Below, one piece after another: positions 45,589-55,007 of a DNA stretch of 64,000 nt; the first letter of the stretch is position 1; each line of letters opens with the position of its first letter. The DNA is from JBNAVJ01 sp049700455 (GTDB lineage: Bacteria; Bacteroidota; Ignavibacteria; Tepidaquicellales; Tepidaquicellaceae), in assembly GCA_049700455.1 (NCBI GenBank), contig JBNAVJ010000002.1, positions 1 through 64,000 on the forward strand, given 5' to 3'. The translations under genes and the position numbers were made by a program. Below the pieces are notes generated by a model. The model did no database searches and was not told where the DNA came from. It saw only the letters and a list, made by a program, of their open reading frames with translations.

Positions 45589-45974
45589 TAACCTTCTATC
45601 ACTTCAATCAATTTTCTATCAGGTGTTAGAAAAAAAGCACACCACCGATTATTAAATGCTTCAGACCTGAATCTTGAGACCATTAAGTGATCAGTATTTA
45701 TTAATTTCTGAAATTCGGTTTCAAAATTATCACTAACAAAAGCAATGTGATAATAAGTAATTCCTTTTTGTATCATCTTTTTTAGAGAGAGATTATCTTC
45801 TGCAGGTTGAACCAACTCTAAAAAAATATTATCTTCAAGAGCAACAAAACAAACCGTTACTTTCTGTTCACTGATATATATATCATTGCCTACAGAAAAG
45901 CCCAAAAAATCACTATAATATTTTTTTTCACTTTCAAGATTTTCCACCAGACAGCCGGTATGATGATATCTCAT
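45588..45974 (-). CDS. VOC/glyoxalase-fold protein
   Basis: 128 residues. The N-terminal MRYHHTGCLVENLESEKKYY has the first metal histidine of methylmalonyl-CoA epimerase-like VOC proteins. A second half has YYHIAFVSDNFE and the ending DRKLIEVIEG. The metal set looks like H-E-H-E, so it may be an epimerase or isomerase acting on an acyl thioester, which would suit the adjacent acyl carrier protein (4-bp overlap). The substrate is unproven. Confidence 0.74.
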   Translation of the reverse strand: MRYHHTGCLVENLESEKKYYSDFLGFSVGNDIYISEQKVTVCFVALEDNIFLELVQPAEDNLSLKKMIQKGITYYHIAFVSDNFETEFQKLINTDHLMVSRFRSEAFNNRWCAFFLTPDRKLIEVIEG

Positions 45975-46219
45975 TGATTTATAATTTTATTTTGAATTGA
46001 GTTGATAATATCTCCGACATTCCGCCAGTTTTGAAGTTCAATAGAAGTAAATTTTATCTTGAATCTTTTTTCCAGTGCAACAACTATTTGAATGTGATTT
46101 AGGGAATCCCATTCTTCAACATCAACAGGGGAAGTGTTTTCAGAGATGTTTATTTCGGCTTTGGTAAATATTTCTCTGAAAACATCCTGAACTTGTTTTA
46201 ATATTTCGTTTCGTTCCAT
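45971..46219 (-). CDS. Acyl carrier protein
   Basis: 82 residues, normal ACP size. The phosphopantetheine serine is S39 in VEEWDSLNHIQIV, and the helix III region LQNWRNVGDIINSI is present. It is not the housekeeping AcpP, whose motif is GADSLDTVE. It overlaps the VOC gene and lies 4 bp after the methyltransferase gene, so it is a dedicated carrier of the FkbH-MBOAT block. Confidence 0.88.
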   Translation of the reverse strand: MERNEILKQVQDVFREIFTKAEINISENTSPVDVEEWDSLNHIQIVVALEKRFKIKFTSIELQNWRNVGDIINSIQNKIINQ

Positions 46220-46223
46220 CTTT

Positions 46224-47129
46224 TTATATTTTTTTTACGAATGCTCCGTATAATATTGTTATTTTCAGTTCATTTGCTATTTCTTCAGTCACTTTTTCAG
46301 AAGGTAAAACCACCTCTTCAGTGATTATCAGATTTGCTCTAATCAAAAGGTCCCTAATTTCCTGAACATTGTTAAACAAGGTAATATGATCAATAGCAGG
46401 TGCATTTGTTGGAGTTGTTATAAATGCTTCTCCACTATTACAAAGCAATGAGTTAATTTTTATCAAAAGCTCCAGAGGCTTTTCTACATGTTCCAACACT
46501 TCGCCCATAGTAATAAAATCATAGTAACCCGGTTTGTTATAAAGGTAAATATCTTCTTTATAAAAGTTAACCCTATCTTTTTCCACAATAAATTCTTTGG
46601 ACATATTTAGAGAGGTTTCGCTTATATCAACTAAATCAAATGAAGTATCTTTACCAAGTAGCTTAATTGCTTCAGAAATATATAAACCATGTCCGGCACC
46701 AATTTCAAGATATCGGTCAATTCGTTGTTGTCTCTGCATAATCCCTTTAGTAAAGAACTTCAGTATTTGATAATGCTGTTCCCATAGAAACTGTGATAAT
46801 AATAAGCCATGCATATAATATTCCATTACCTCAGGATTATTATAAACTCTCTGATGTACTTCTTCAAAAGAAGAAGACGAGTATTTACCTTTTTCAATAA
46901 ATTTTATATGTTCATAAGCAATATCAGCCAGCATTTTAAGATAACAATCAACAGCATAATTCAAGTCTTTGCCATTCTTATTAAGATAATTCAAATACTG
47001 ACCAAAGAACTTCTCCGCCTGTATTCTGAACTCAGCATCCTGTTCAACTAACATCCTGTTTAACCTTTTATAATGAATCGGGTTCTGATCCTTTATTATT
47101 TCTAATATTTGAGTAAAATAATTAGTCAT
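46224..47129 (-). CDS. Class I SAM-dependent methyltransferase beside FkbH and ACP
   Basis: 301 residues. An N-terminal helical extension (about 1-130) precedes the SAM fold: YLEIGAGHGLYISEA near 141, FDLVDISETSLNMS, FITMGEVLEHVEKP and EAFITTPTNAPAID. Its place between FkbH (8-bp overlap) and the carrier protein suggests it could methylate the carrier-bound acyl group, as O-methyltransferases do in methoxymalonyl-ACP loci. Sugar methylation is an equally possible role. Confidence 0.8.
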   Translation of the reverse strand: MTNYFTQILEIIKDQNPIHYKRLNRMLVEQDAEFRIQAEKFFGQYLNYLNKNGKDLNYAVDCYLKMLADIAYEHIKFIEKGKYSSSSFEEVHQRVYNNPEVMEYYMHGLLLSQFLWEQHYQILKFFTKGIMQRQQRIDRYLEIGAGHGLYISEAIKLLGKDTSFDLVDISETSLNMSKEFIVEKDRVNFYKEDIYLYNKPGYYDFITMGEVLEHVEKPLELLIKINSLLCNSGEAFITTPTNAPAIDHITLFNNVQEIRDLLIRANLIITEEVVLPSEKVTEEIANELKITILYGAFVKKI

Positions 47130-48861
47130 TTTCGTATTTTATAAAAGTCTTTTTCTTATGATAATTTTCAACCTCAAGTACCCAGAGATTATCCTTTTGC
47201 AAAAATCCAAGGTTTTTATAAAAATCTTTCACAATTGAATTCTTTCTGGTTGGCAAATATTCTCCAATAATTTCTCTGGCTCCTTTATTTTTTGCTACGT
47301 TAACAATATGATTAAGGATGAATTCTTCAAACGTTCGATTTAGAACTCTACAACTCATTATAAATGTATCAATAAAATATACACTCGACTTTTGCTTATT
47401 TAAAATTACAATACCCGTTAAACCATAATCGCCATAATCATCCCGGAGAGAAAAAGCAAAAGTCAAAAAGCTTTCTGATTCTGACATCTTTTTTATCTCT
47501 TCCGCATTGTATCTTATAGTTCTCAAGTTAAATTGATTTGAACGTTGTGTTAATTGAGCAACACGAGGAATGTTAAAATCATTAAACGTCTCTACCTTTG
47601 CTAACATATGTAAACTCTCCAGATACTCATCCTCTGTTGAGTACATTTTCTGAACAAGAGTACGCTTAGCCTCCTGTTGGTATTGTAGCGTCCTGATATT
47701 ATCTTCTTTCGTATAAACAGTGGTTTCAAAAAGATTAAGGGACTTCAAATAAGGAAGATATTCTGATGGATCCTGTGGCATTTCAGGAACAATAATCCCC
47801 GGTATTGCCTGCCTGACCATATTTCTTTCAAATGGATTATCATCTATAAAGACTATAGAATCAAAACCAATATTCAGAATTCTTTGGATTGTAATTATGT
47901 TATCAACTTTGTTTTCCCAGTTCGCAATAAAAACTGCAAAATCTTCTAACTTCAAAATCATATCCGGATGAGAAAGAAACGGCTCACGAGCTATATCTTC
48001 CGTATTCTTACTACACACTGCCAGAATAATACCTCGTTTCTTTAGTTCTAAAAGCCACTGCTGGAATTCTGTGTATGCTTTTCCAACTCCCAGCTGACCT
48101 ATCTGTAAATTTTCTACCCCATCATCACCTACAATCCCACCCCAAAGCGTATTATCAAGATCTACAATCACACATTTCTTTACATTCCCTTTTGCTGCCG
48201 CAATAATATCACACACATTCTTTGCAACTTCAGGAAGAATATCAAGGTTGAGGTGCATATCAGAAGTAATATATAATTTAGGCTCAACACTATTTACACG
48301 TCCAATCTCTGCTGTAATCCTATTTAAATCACAAATAAGCACATTATTATATCTTTGACTCAACTCCATTAGTTTTATATTAAGCTCTCGAATTTGATAA
48401 ATGAAAGAACTTCTGACCTTATTCCCATAGTTACCAAACACCATATCATCCTCCTCTATAAAATTGAAAACAATAACGTTCGCTGTTAAGTTTTGATTCA
48501 AAGTATCTAATATTGACTCCAGCTTCCTTGCTGTATCTACTGCAAAATTTTCTCTATGTTGAGGAGAAATCGAGTAAAACCTTTTTAACAAACTGCGGGA
48601 TGAGTTATAGAGTATAACAAATTCCGGACTATGAAGATATAATTTAGATTTTAAATCAAAGATTTGTTTTTCAATTTGAGCATATTCTGCCTCAAACAAA
48701 TCAAAATTGAAATTATATTCAATAGCGTAAGAAACAATAGCCTGAGCAAGAAATTGTGTTACAGAATCGCCTAAAAGTGCAACTTTTACTTTTGTCAGAT
48801 GAGTTCTGTCAGTTGTTAAATTTTTTTTCAGTTCATAGAAATCTTTTTTATCAGTATTCAT
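47122..48861 (-). CDS. FkbH-like HAD/GNAT protein (glyceryl-ACP-type acyl loading)
   Basis: 579 residues in three parts. An SGNH-like N-domain (about 25-225) has VALLGDSVTQFL and DMHLN. The HAD domain (about 228-390) has VDLDNTLWGG with D234 and D236, the conserved cysteine C283 in LAVCSKN, and IVFIDDNPFERN. A C-terminal GNAT-like region (about 420-570) has LTQRSNQFNLRT and LRDDYGDYGLTG. FkbH homologues dephosphorylate 1,3-bisphosphoglycerate and load the glyceryl group on an acyl carrier protein. The adjacent ACP fits this. It overlaps its two neighbours by 11 and 8 bp. The acyl group here is an inference. Confidence 0.86.
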   Translation of the reverse strand: MNTDKKDFYELKKNLTTDRTHLTKVKVALLGDSVTQFLAQAIVSYAIEYNFNFDLFEAEYAQIEKQIFDLKSKLYLHSPEFVILYNSSRSLLKRFYSISPQHRENFAVDTARKLESILDTLNQNLTANVIVFNFIEEDDMVFGNYGNKVRSSFIYQIRELNIKLMELSQRYNNVLICDLNRITAEIGRVNSVEPKLYITSDMHLNLDILPEVAKNVCDIIAAAKGNVKKCVIVDLDNTLWGGIVGDDGVENLQIGQLGVGKAYTEFQQWLLELKKRGIILAVCSKNTEDIAREPFLSHPDMILKLEDFAVFIANWENKVDNIITIQRILNIGFDSIVFIDDNPFERNMVRQAIPGIIVPEMPQDPSEYLPYLKSLNLFETTVYTKEDNIRTLQYQQEAKRTLVQKMYSTEDEYLESLHMLAKVETFNDFNIPRVAQLTQRSNQFNLRTIRYNAEEIKKMSESESFLTFAFSLRDDYGDYGLTGIVILNKQKSSVYFIDTFIMSCRVLNRTFEEFILNHIVNVAKNKGAREIIGEYLPTRKNSIVKDFYKNLGFLQKDNLWVLEVENYHKKKTFIKYEND

Positions 48862-49825
48862 ACAAATTTTTTATGGCTTCTTTATTAAAATGAGTATCTC
48901 TTAATCTTCTTGCAATTTCACGAGATACAAATTCCTGACCATAACTGTTGAGATGAACGTTATCTGCAAACATATCAGATGTCAAGTCCTTTGGAACTAA
49001 TTTAAAAGAACCTACCACTGTTATTCCTCTCAATCTTGTATTAAGTTCTGAAATTAGGTGGTCATTATAATCTTTCAGTTTTATTTCATAATCAGATGTC
49101 CATTCTTCCACTTTGGGCAATAATATCAGAACAAACATATTACCAGAATTTTCAACTGCTGTTTTCAACTTCTCAAGATACTCAAGCTGATAACGAGAGA
49201 TTCCAAATCCATCTTTTCTGAACCATTCTTCTATTGGTTCTTTAAAATTTGTTACTTTTATGCCTTGTGGAATAACATCACTCCCAAAATTAGGAGGAAC
49301 ATTATAATTTATTTCCGTATGATTTCGGAAAATTTTCTTAAATGCCAGAGCGAAATTTCCACCTAGAAAAATCCTCAAATAATCTTTTGAACAAGATATA
49401 AAAAAAAGACGCTGAGCTAATCCCCATCTGGCACTCAAAACCCCATCCTTATAATAGTAATATTCGGAACAAACCCATGGTTCCAGAATATATCCAACAA
49501 TATACTTCCTGTGGAAATATTGGTTATATTTGCTAAAGATATAATAAGAAAGAATCGGCGTTTGCGCATCAGTTGCAAGATTAACAACTTCTCCCGAAGA
49601 AAAACCCATAACATTTCCCACTACAAAACAACTCAACCCTAACTTTGCAGTGCTCGGTCCTAAGAAAATTAAACGGGGCTTATTTCTCAATGTTTGCAAC
49701 CATTCATAACCAGACTCAGAAAAGTAAAAGCTCTGTGCCCATTCTGATATAGTATAAAACATCAAGTTGCTTGTGAGAACAAGTATCAAAGAAAAAAGCG
49801 AGACTTTTCTAAAAAAATGCCACAT
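48851..49825 (-). CDS. SGNH/DltD-like membrane-anchored protein
   Basis: 324 residues. Residues about 9-27 are a signal anchor (SLFSLILVLTSNLMFYTIS). The outer domain has FLGPSTAKLG with candidate nucleophile S58 and the C-terminal DNVHLNSYG, the D-x-x-H pair of SGNH hydrolases. This combination resembles DltD, PatB and AlgJ partners of MBOAT acyltransferases. It starts inside the MBOAT stop (1-bp overlap), which strongly couples them. It probably completes acyl transfer to the glycan in the periplasm. Confidence 0.74.
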   Translation of the reverse strand: MWHFFRKVSLFSLILVLTSNLMFYTISEWAQSFYFSESGYEWLQTLRNKPRLIFLGPSTAKLGLSCFVVGNVMGFSSGEVVNLATDAQTPILSYYIFSKYNQYFHRKYIVGYILEPWVCSEYYYYKDGVLSARWGLAQRLFFISCSKDYLRIFLGGNFALAFKKIFRNHTEINYNVPPNFGSDVIPQGIKVTNFKEPIEEWFRKDGFGISRYQLEYLEKLKTAVENSGNMFVLILLPKVEEWTSDYEIKLKDYNDHLISELNTRLRGITVVGSFKLVPKDLTSDMFADNVHLNSYGQEFVSREIARRLRDTHFNKEAIKNLYEY

Positions 49826-51231
49826 CAGAACTTTATATAAATAAATGTATTTCCTTCAAATACCCCAAAAGTCAAAATAAAAATAATAAAGATAGCATAT
49901 CCCATCCATCGTAACATAAGAGGAAGATTATAAAAATATTGTTTAATTTGTGACTCAAAAATCTCACTGAAAAGTAATAGTAGCACAAACAACATTATTA
50001 TATAAAAACCTGCATTAAATTTTAATAGGTGCGCTACTGAAAATAATTGACCAGTAAATAATAAAACAATTTTTTCAAGTACTGTGATAGCACTATAAAA
50101 GTCATTAAACCTGAAAAAGACCCAGCTGAATGTAACAAGTAAAAATGTACAGATAACAGCGCCTATTTTATAAATCAGGGTCTTTTTTAAAGGTAACTGG
50201 TACCGCCGCCTCAAAGATTTTGTCAACCGTCCTATGCTCAAATAAAATCCATGAAGTATCCCCCAGACAAGAAAGCCAAACGTAAAGCCATGCCATAAAC
50301 CTATAACAATCATAGTTAATAATGATGAAGAAACATAGGCTATATGTTCTTTAGTATTAAGAGATAGTTTAAGTCTTTTAAAAGAACTTATAGTTTTATA
50401 CGCTAACGGTAAATATACATAATCTCGTGCCCATTGACTTAATGTGATATGCCATTTTCTCCAGAATTCTGTAATACTACGAGATAAATAGGGTTTGTCA
50501 AAATTACGAGCGAGATTCAACCCAAAGATCATACCTGTTCCAACTGCCAGGTCTGCATAAGCAGAAAAGTCCGCATATATTTCAATAGAATATAAAATTA
50601 GTGCAAGCAACAAATCTAAGCTGCTGGCCTCTTTTATATTACTGAAAATATTACCTGTTACAAGCTCAAGTCGATTAGCAATTACAAGTTTTTTGAAATA
50701 GCCCAATAACATAAGTTTCAAGCCTGACATCATCAACGTGTAATTGAATGGTTTATTATTGGATTCAAGTTGTCTCAAAAATTTAGGTTTTTCAATTGGA
50801 CCAGAAGCAAATTTTGGGAAGAAAAAAATATATAGAAAAAATCTCATAAGATTTTTTTCAACACTGTATCTGCCATAATAAACTTCCACTAAATAACTGA
50901 TACACTGAAACGAATAATATGAATAACCGGTAGCATACAAAAACAGTCCAGAATCACCAACTTGTAAGCGAATCAATACAAAGCCAGCAATAATGAGTGA
51001 GATTGCCGAGTATAAAAGCAATACTTTTGATATTGCTTTCTCTATTAATACGGCTATAAAAAATACAATCAGTGTTACACCAACACATACTACAACACTA
51101 ACAACACCAAATTGAAATACTATTAAAATACTTGAAATCAATAATACATAATTCCTCAGGCTTACAGGCAAGAGGTAATACAAAAAGAAAATTATTGGTA
51201 ATGACAATATAAAAACATTACTATCAAACAT
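49825..51231 (-). CDS. MBOAT O-acyltransferase (DltB/AlgI-like)
   Basis: 468 residues with about eleven membrane helices. The signature begins FWRKWHITLSQWARDYVYLP near 256 and contains H261. The catalytic histidine H314 is in GLWHGFTFGFLVWGILHG. FFFPKFASGPIEKP near 137 is another DltB/AlgI feature. MBOAT proteins of this class move acyl groups across the membrane to surface polymers. The SGNH-like partner is directly downstream and an ACP is four genes on, an arrangement recalling dltB-dltC-dltD. Confidence 0.9.
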   Translation of the reverse strand: MFDSNVFILSLPIIFFLYYLLPVSLRNYVLLISSILIVFQFGVVSVVVCVGVTLIVFFIAVLIEKAISKVLLLYSAISLIIAGFVLIRLQVGDSGLFLYATGYSYYSFQCISYLVEVYYGRYSVEKNLMRFFLYIFFFPKFASGPIEKPKFLRQLESNNKPFNYTLMMSGLKLMLLGYFKKLVIANRLELVTGNIFSNIKEASSLDLLLALILYSIEIYADFSAYADLAVGTGMIFGLNLARNFDKPYLSRSITEFWRKWHITLSQWARDYVYLPLAYKTISSFKRLKLSLNTKEHIAYVSSSLLTMIVIGLWHGFTFGFLVWGILHGFYLSIGRLTKSLRRRYQLPLKKTLIYKIGAVICTFLLVTFSWVFFRFNDFYSAITVLEKIVLLFTGQLFSVAHLLKFNAGFYIIMLFVLLLLFSEIFESQIKQYFYNLPLMLRWMGYAIFIIFILTFGVFEGNTFIYIKF

Positions 51232-51240
51232 TATTACCCG

Positions 51241-52365
51241 TTAAATAGCCTTTCTGATATTCTCACAGATATAATCTACGTTTTCAGTCGTTAACCGTGA
51301 GTACATTGGTAAGGTAATAACATTGTCAGAAACATATTCAGTAAGCGGTAAATAAGTTGAATTATCCCGATAAATTGAAAACCTATGAACCGCGGGGTAA
51401 TGTATGCTTGTCTGTATCCCCTTTTCTGCAAGATAATTTCTTACCCGATCCCTTTTATTACTCATTGAATTTTTAAGAACTATCACAAATATATAATTAG
51501 CAGAAAATTCAGTTCTATTATTAAATGGAATAATGATACTATCTATTCCTTCTAATCTTTCAAGGTACATTTTTCTGACTCGCTGACGCTTTAGAATATC
51601 ATTACGTAATTTACTCAATTGAATGAGCCCCAATGAAGCGCGTATATCATCCATCCTGTAATTATATCCAAGGTCAATAACATCATATTCAGTTGTATGC
51701 CCTTTTGCCCGGTCATAGCTCAGCGAAGTCATTCCATGCGAGCGCAACACTTTTATCTTTTCATATAGTTCATCAGAATCAGTAACCGCCATACCTCCTT
51801 CACCAGTACTTAAATTTTTATTTGCAAAAAAACTAAAACACCCCACATCACCAATGGTGCCTAATTTACTCCCTTGATATTCCGAAAGGATTCCATGACA
51901 GGCATCCTCTACAACAAATAATTTTTTATAATTTGCAAGTGATATTATCTCTGTCATATCACAAGCATACCCTGCATAATGCATTACAATTATTCCTTTG
52001 GTCTTTTGAGTAATTGCCTGCTCGATTTGGACAGGATCAATTGTTAAATCATCATACGATTTAATATCACAAAAAACCGGTTTTGCACCCTGGTATCTAA
52101 TAGCATTTACTGTAGCAACAAAAGTTAATGATGGACAAATAATTTCATCACCCTCTTTAACTCCTAAAGCCTTCAATGCAAGATGTAACGATGCTGTACA
52201 ACTGCTAAGTGCTATTGCATAAGGGCTTCCAAGTGCGGTTTTAAATTTATTCTCAAACTCAGTTACCTTCGGTCCCATTGAAACCCACCGTGAACGAAGT
52301 GTTTCAATAACAGCCTGTTCCTCCTGTTCATCATAATTTAAATCAAATAAAGGAATCTTATACAT
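51241..52365 (-). CDS. DegT/DnrJ/EryC1/StrS aminotransferase
   Basis: 374 residues. The PLP lysine is K183 in FSFFANKNLSTGEGG and the pyridine-binding Asp is D154 in VVEDACHG. N-terminal motif SRWVSMGPKVTEFE and SSCTASLHLALKAL are typical. It transaminates a nucleotide keto-sugar to an amino sugar. It overlaps the epimerase gene by 8 bp and together with the nucleotidyltransferase forms a sugar-precursor block. Confidence 0.92.
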   Translation of the reverse strand: MYKIPLFDLNYDEQEEQAVIETLRSRWVSMGPKVTEFENKFKTALGSPYAIALSSCTASLHLALKALGVKEGDEIICPSLTFVATVNAIRYQGAKPVFCDIKSYDDLTIDPVQIEQAITQKTKGIIVMHYAGYACDMTEIISLANYKKLFVVEDACHGILSEYQGSKLGTIGDVGCFSFFANKNLSTGEGGMAVTDSDELYEKIKVLRSHGMTSLSYDRAKGHTTEYDVIDLGYNYRMDDIRASLGLIQLSKLRNDILKRQRVRKMYLERLEGIDSIIIPFNNRTEFSANYIFVIVLKNSMSNKRDRVRNYLAEKGIQTSIHYPAVHRFSIYRDNSTYLPLTEYVSDNVITLPMYSRLTTENVDYICENIRKAI

Positions 52366-53326
52366 TGTAGTATCTTTTATCTTCTGGATTTAAGATTATT
52401 CCTTCTTTAAGTGCTTTGTGGACTTCTCTTATGCCATCAGGTAATCTGCGAGTAATCGAAAATTTCATAACACGTTTAATTTTATCAAAATTCACTTTGT
52501 AGTCGCGGGGATCCTCATTTTTTCTTATGTATCGTATTTTTGCCTCAGGAATTACTCGTTGTATTTCTTCAGCAATAGTTTTTTTCTGATAGTTCTCCGA
52601 AGTATCGCCTACATTAAAGACTTCTCTATTTACTCTCTGATATTCAGATTTAATAACATATATACAAGCTCTGCTCAAATCGTTTACATGACAGTACGGT
52701 CTCCAGAACTGTTCTCCAAATATCATAAGTTCTCTCCCAAGTGTAAGTTCTTTAACAAATTCGTTCACTGTTAAATCAAATCTCATTCGTGGAGAAAGCC
52801 CATATACAGTAGCAAAACGTAAAGAAGTAACTGCCGAATGGACATCTTGATTTAACATATATTTCTCAAACTCAACTTTTAACTCTGCATATAAAGAAAC
52901 CGGATTTAGTGGAGAAGTTTCATCAACAAATTCTGTGTTTTCCATTTTCCCATAATTGCTACAGGTAGAGGCAAAGATAAACTTTTCAATCTTAGGATTT
53001 TCCCTTACCAATCGCAAAAATTCTTTCGAAGCATATAAATTTACTTCTCTTGCGAGATCTGGCTGTGTCGCACAAGCTGGATCACCAACAATTGCTGCTA
53101 AGTGAACAATACAATCAACTTCCTTCATTACACGGTTTAACAACACTGTATCACGAACATCTCCTTTAATAAAAGTGAAATTATTGTTAGTAAGTATATC
53201 AAGTAATGATTCCCCTCCAAAAATCAAGGAATCATAGCCAATAACTTTAAAGCCCTCCGCTAAAAGTTTTTTTGTCAGGACAGAACCAATATACCCTGCA
53301 CAACCAGTTACTAATATTTGTTTCAT
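52358..53326 (-). CDS. NAD-dependent sugar epimerase/dehydratase
   Basis: 322 residues, extended SDR fold. The nucleotide motif VTGCAGYIGS is at residues 6-15, with KGDVRDT, VHLAAIVGDPAC and the catalytic pair in SLYAELKVEFE (Y-x3-K). It acts on an NDP-sugar, but whether it is an epimerase, dehydratase or reductase is unclear. It overlaps the nucleotidyltransferase by 4 bp. Confidence 0.88.
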   Translation of the reverse strand: MKQILVTGCAGYIGSVLTKKLLAEGFKVIGYDSLIFGGESLLDILTNNNFTFIKGDVRDTVLLNRVMKEVDCIVHLAAIVGDPACATQPDLAREVNLYASKEFLRLVRENPKIEKFIFASTCSNYGKMENTEFVDETSPLNPVSLYAELKVEFEKYMLNQDVHSAVTSLRFATVYGLSPRMRFDLTVNEFVKELTLGRELMIFGEQFWRPYCHVNDLSRACIYVIKSEYQRVNREVFNVGDTSENYQKKTIAEEIQRVIPEAKIRYIRKNEDPRDYKVNFDKIKRVMKFSITRRLPDGIREVHKALKEGIILNPEDKRYYNV

Positions 53327-54024
53327 CTTTTATTTTTAAAATGTTTTTTATAAACGCCCTGGGCTTTTTCGTAATCACTTAACCGACCTATATCAAGCCA
53401 GTATTCTTTTATTTCATACTTTGTAATGGGAATTTTTTTCTTTAACAAATACTGAATTAGTTGATCCATTCCATAGTATCTGTTTGATGGAATCAGCTTT
53501 AATATCTCAGGCTTCATTACATATATACCGGCAAGAATGAAAAAAGTCAAATCAGGTTTCTCTTCTATGTGGGTCACATAATCACCTTTAAAAGTTATAT
53601 TCCCGAAAGCAAATGGGGTAATTTCTTTTTTTATTGCAATTGTTAAAAGTGTATCTGTGTTTACTGCAAATTCATACATTCTCTTAAGGTTAGCTGAGGT
53701 AAGTATATCTCCATTCATTACAAGAAAAGGTTCGGTTAGCTCTTTTTCAATTAATTTAAGTGGGCCTGCAGTTCCCAATCTTCTTCTTTCTTTACTAATA
53801 TGAAGATTTACTCCATACCTGCTGCCATCTTTAAAGAAATTTTCAATGTAATTTGATTTATAATTCGTAGCAACAAAAATATTAGTGAACCGATGTTTCC
53901 TCAATAGGTCTATTTGTATTTCCATCACGGCTTTCTCTCCTACCGGTAATAAAGGCTTCGGAATTGCACTTGTAAAAGGTTTTAGGCGTGTCCCAAGTCC
54001 TCCCGCTAATATTACTGCTTTCAT
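53323..54024 (-). CDS. Sugar-1-phosphate nucleotidyltransferase
   Basis: 233 residues. The nucleotide-binding motif is LAGGLGTRLKPFTSAIPKPL at residues 6-25, with FLVMNGDILTSAN near 100 and HIEEKPDL near 155. The size suits the RmlA-short or mannose/heptose-1-phosphate guanylyltransferase group. It makes the NDP-sugar used by the next two genes. It overlaps the GT4 gene by 4 bp. Confidence 0.88.
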   Translation of the reverse strand: MKAVILAGGLGTRLKPFTSAIPKPLLPVGEKAVMEIQIDLLRKHRFTNIFVATNYKSNYIENFFKDGSRYGVNLHISKERRRLGTAGPLKLIEKELTEPFLVMNGDILTSANLKRMYEFAVNTDTLLTIAIKKEITPFAFGNITFKGDYVTHIEEKPDLTFFILAGIYVMKPEILKLIPSNRYYGMDQLIQYLLKKKIPITKYEIKEYWLDIGRLSDYEKAQGVYKKHFKNKR

Positions 54025-55007
54025 TTAGTTTTTATTAGATTTAACCATTGATGTTTAACGTTTTCCCAATTGAAGCTCTGAACTTTTTTAAAAAGATTTA
54101 TCTTTATATCCTGATACTTCTCATAGTTTTCCACCACATCAAGCAATTTATTAATAAACTCCTCTTTATTATGAGCATAAATTACTTCATCATTGTTATA
54201 TATACTGACTATCCCACTCGCTGCCGATGTTACTACCAATAGTTTGTTTAAACCAGCTTCTACTATACTCAAAGGGAAATTGTCATAGTCAGAAGTATTT
54301 AGGAAAATATCATATTCTCCATATTTCTTAAACAAGATTTCCCTGGGAACAAAACCAAAAAAACGAATATGGTCGTTTTTAAATTTCCTTGATAATCCGT
54401 TATATAAACTACCATCTCCATAAAAGTCAAAAACTGCACCTGTTTTCTTACTTATAACATCTGCAATCTCCAATGCCAGTTCAGGTCTATACAATTTTTC
54501 AAAACTCCTTGCCCAAATAACTCTCTTCTCAAATATACTGCGAGTCACTTTAACAGTTATTGACTTGTTTTCAAAAAAATGATTTGGTATCAGCACTGCT
54601 TTGTAAGCATATCGTTTGAAAACTTCAAAAAGAAACCCGGAAGCAACCGCCACGTATTTCTTCCCAATAATTAACCTGCATAGCCATCCACACTGAGCCA
54701 AAAATTTTTCTCCAAGACCATCATGAAAATTCACTATAACTTTTTTCCTCCTCAGTGTTCCCACTAAAGAGCCAACAAATATCGGATAAAAACCAAAGTA
54801 AGCGCAACCCGCTGCAATAATTAAATCAGTTCCTTTTGCCTTTCTAAAGGAATTTATTATACTGGACAACCTTTTAAAAACATTACCATAAGTTGAGACA
54901 AGGTGCGTTTCTATCCCCTCTCTTTCAAAGCCATTTTTTAATTCAATTATCTGGTTTGTAATTCCACTTTTATCCCGTCTATAATTTAGTATAATTAATA
55001 CTTTCAT
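54021..55007 (-). CDS. GT4 family glycosyltransferase
   Basis: About 328 residues from the ATG at 55007, which overlaps the upstream TGA (TGATG); a TTG-extended version would add about ten residues. N-terminal MKVLIILNYRRDKSG and the C-terminal DIFLNTSDYDNFPLSIVEAG with the GT4 Glu pattern are visible. It uses an NDP-sugar on a lipid-linked glycan at the cytoplasmic face. Donor unknown. Confidence 0.84.
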   Translation of the reverse strand: MKVLIILNYRRDKSGITNQIIELKNGFEREGIETHLVSTYGNVFKRLSSIINSFRKAKGTDLIIAAGCAYFGFYPIFVGSLVGTLRRKKVIVNFHDGLGEKFLAQCGWLCRLIIGKKYVAVASGFLFEVFKRYAYKAVLIPNHFFENKSITVKVTRSIFEKRVIWARSFEKLYRPELALEIADVISKKTGAVFDFYGDGSLYNGLSRKFKNDHIRFFGFVPREILFKKYGEYDIFLNTSDYDNFPLSIVEAGLNKLLVVTSAASGIVSIYNNDEVIYAHNKEEFINKLLDVVENYEKYQDIKINLFKKVQSFNWENVKHQWLNLIKTK

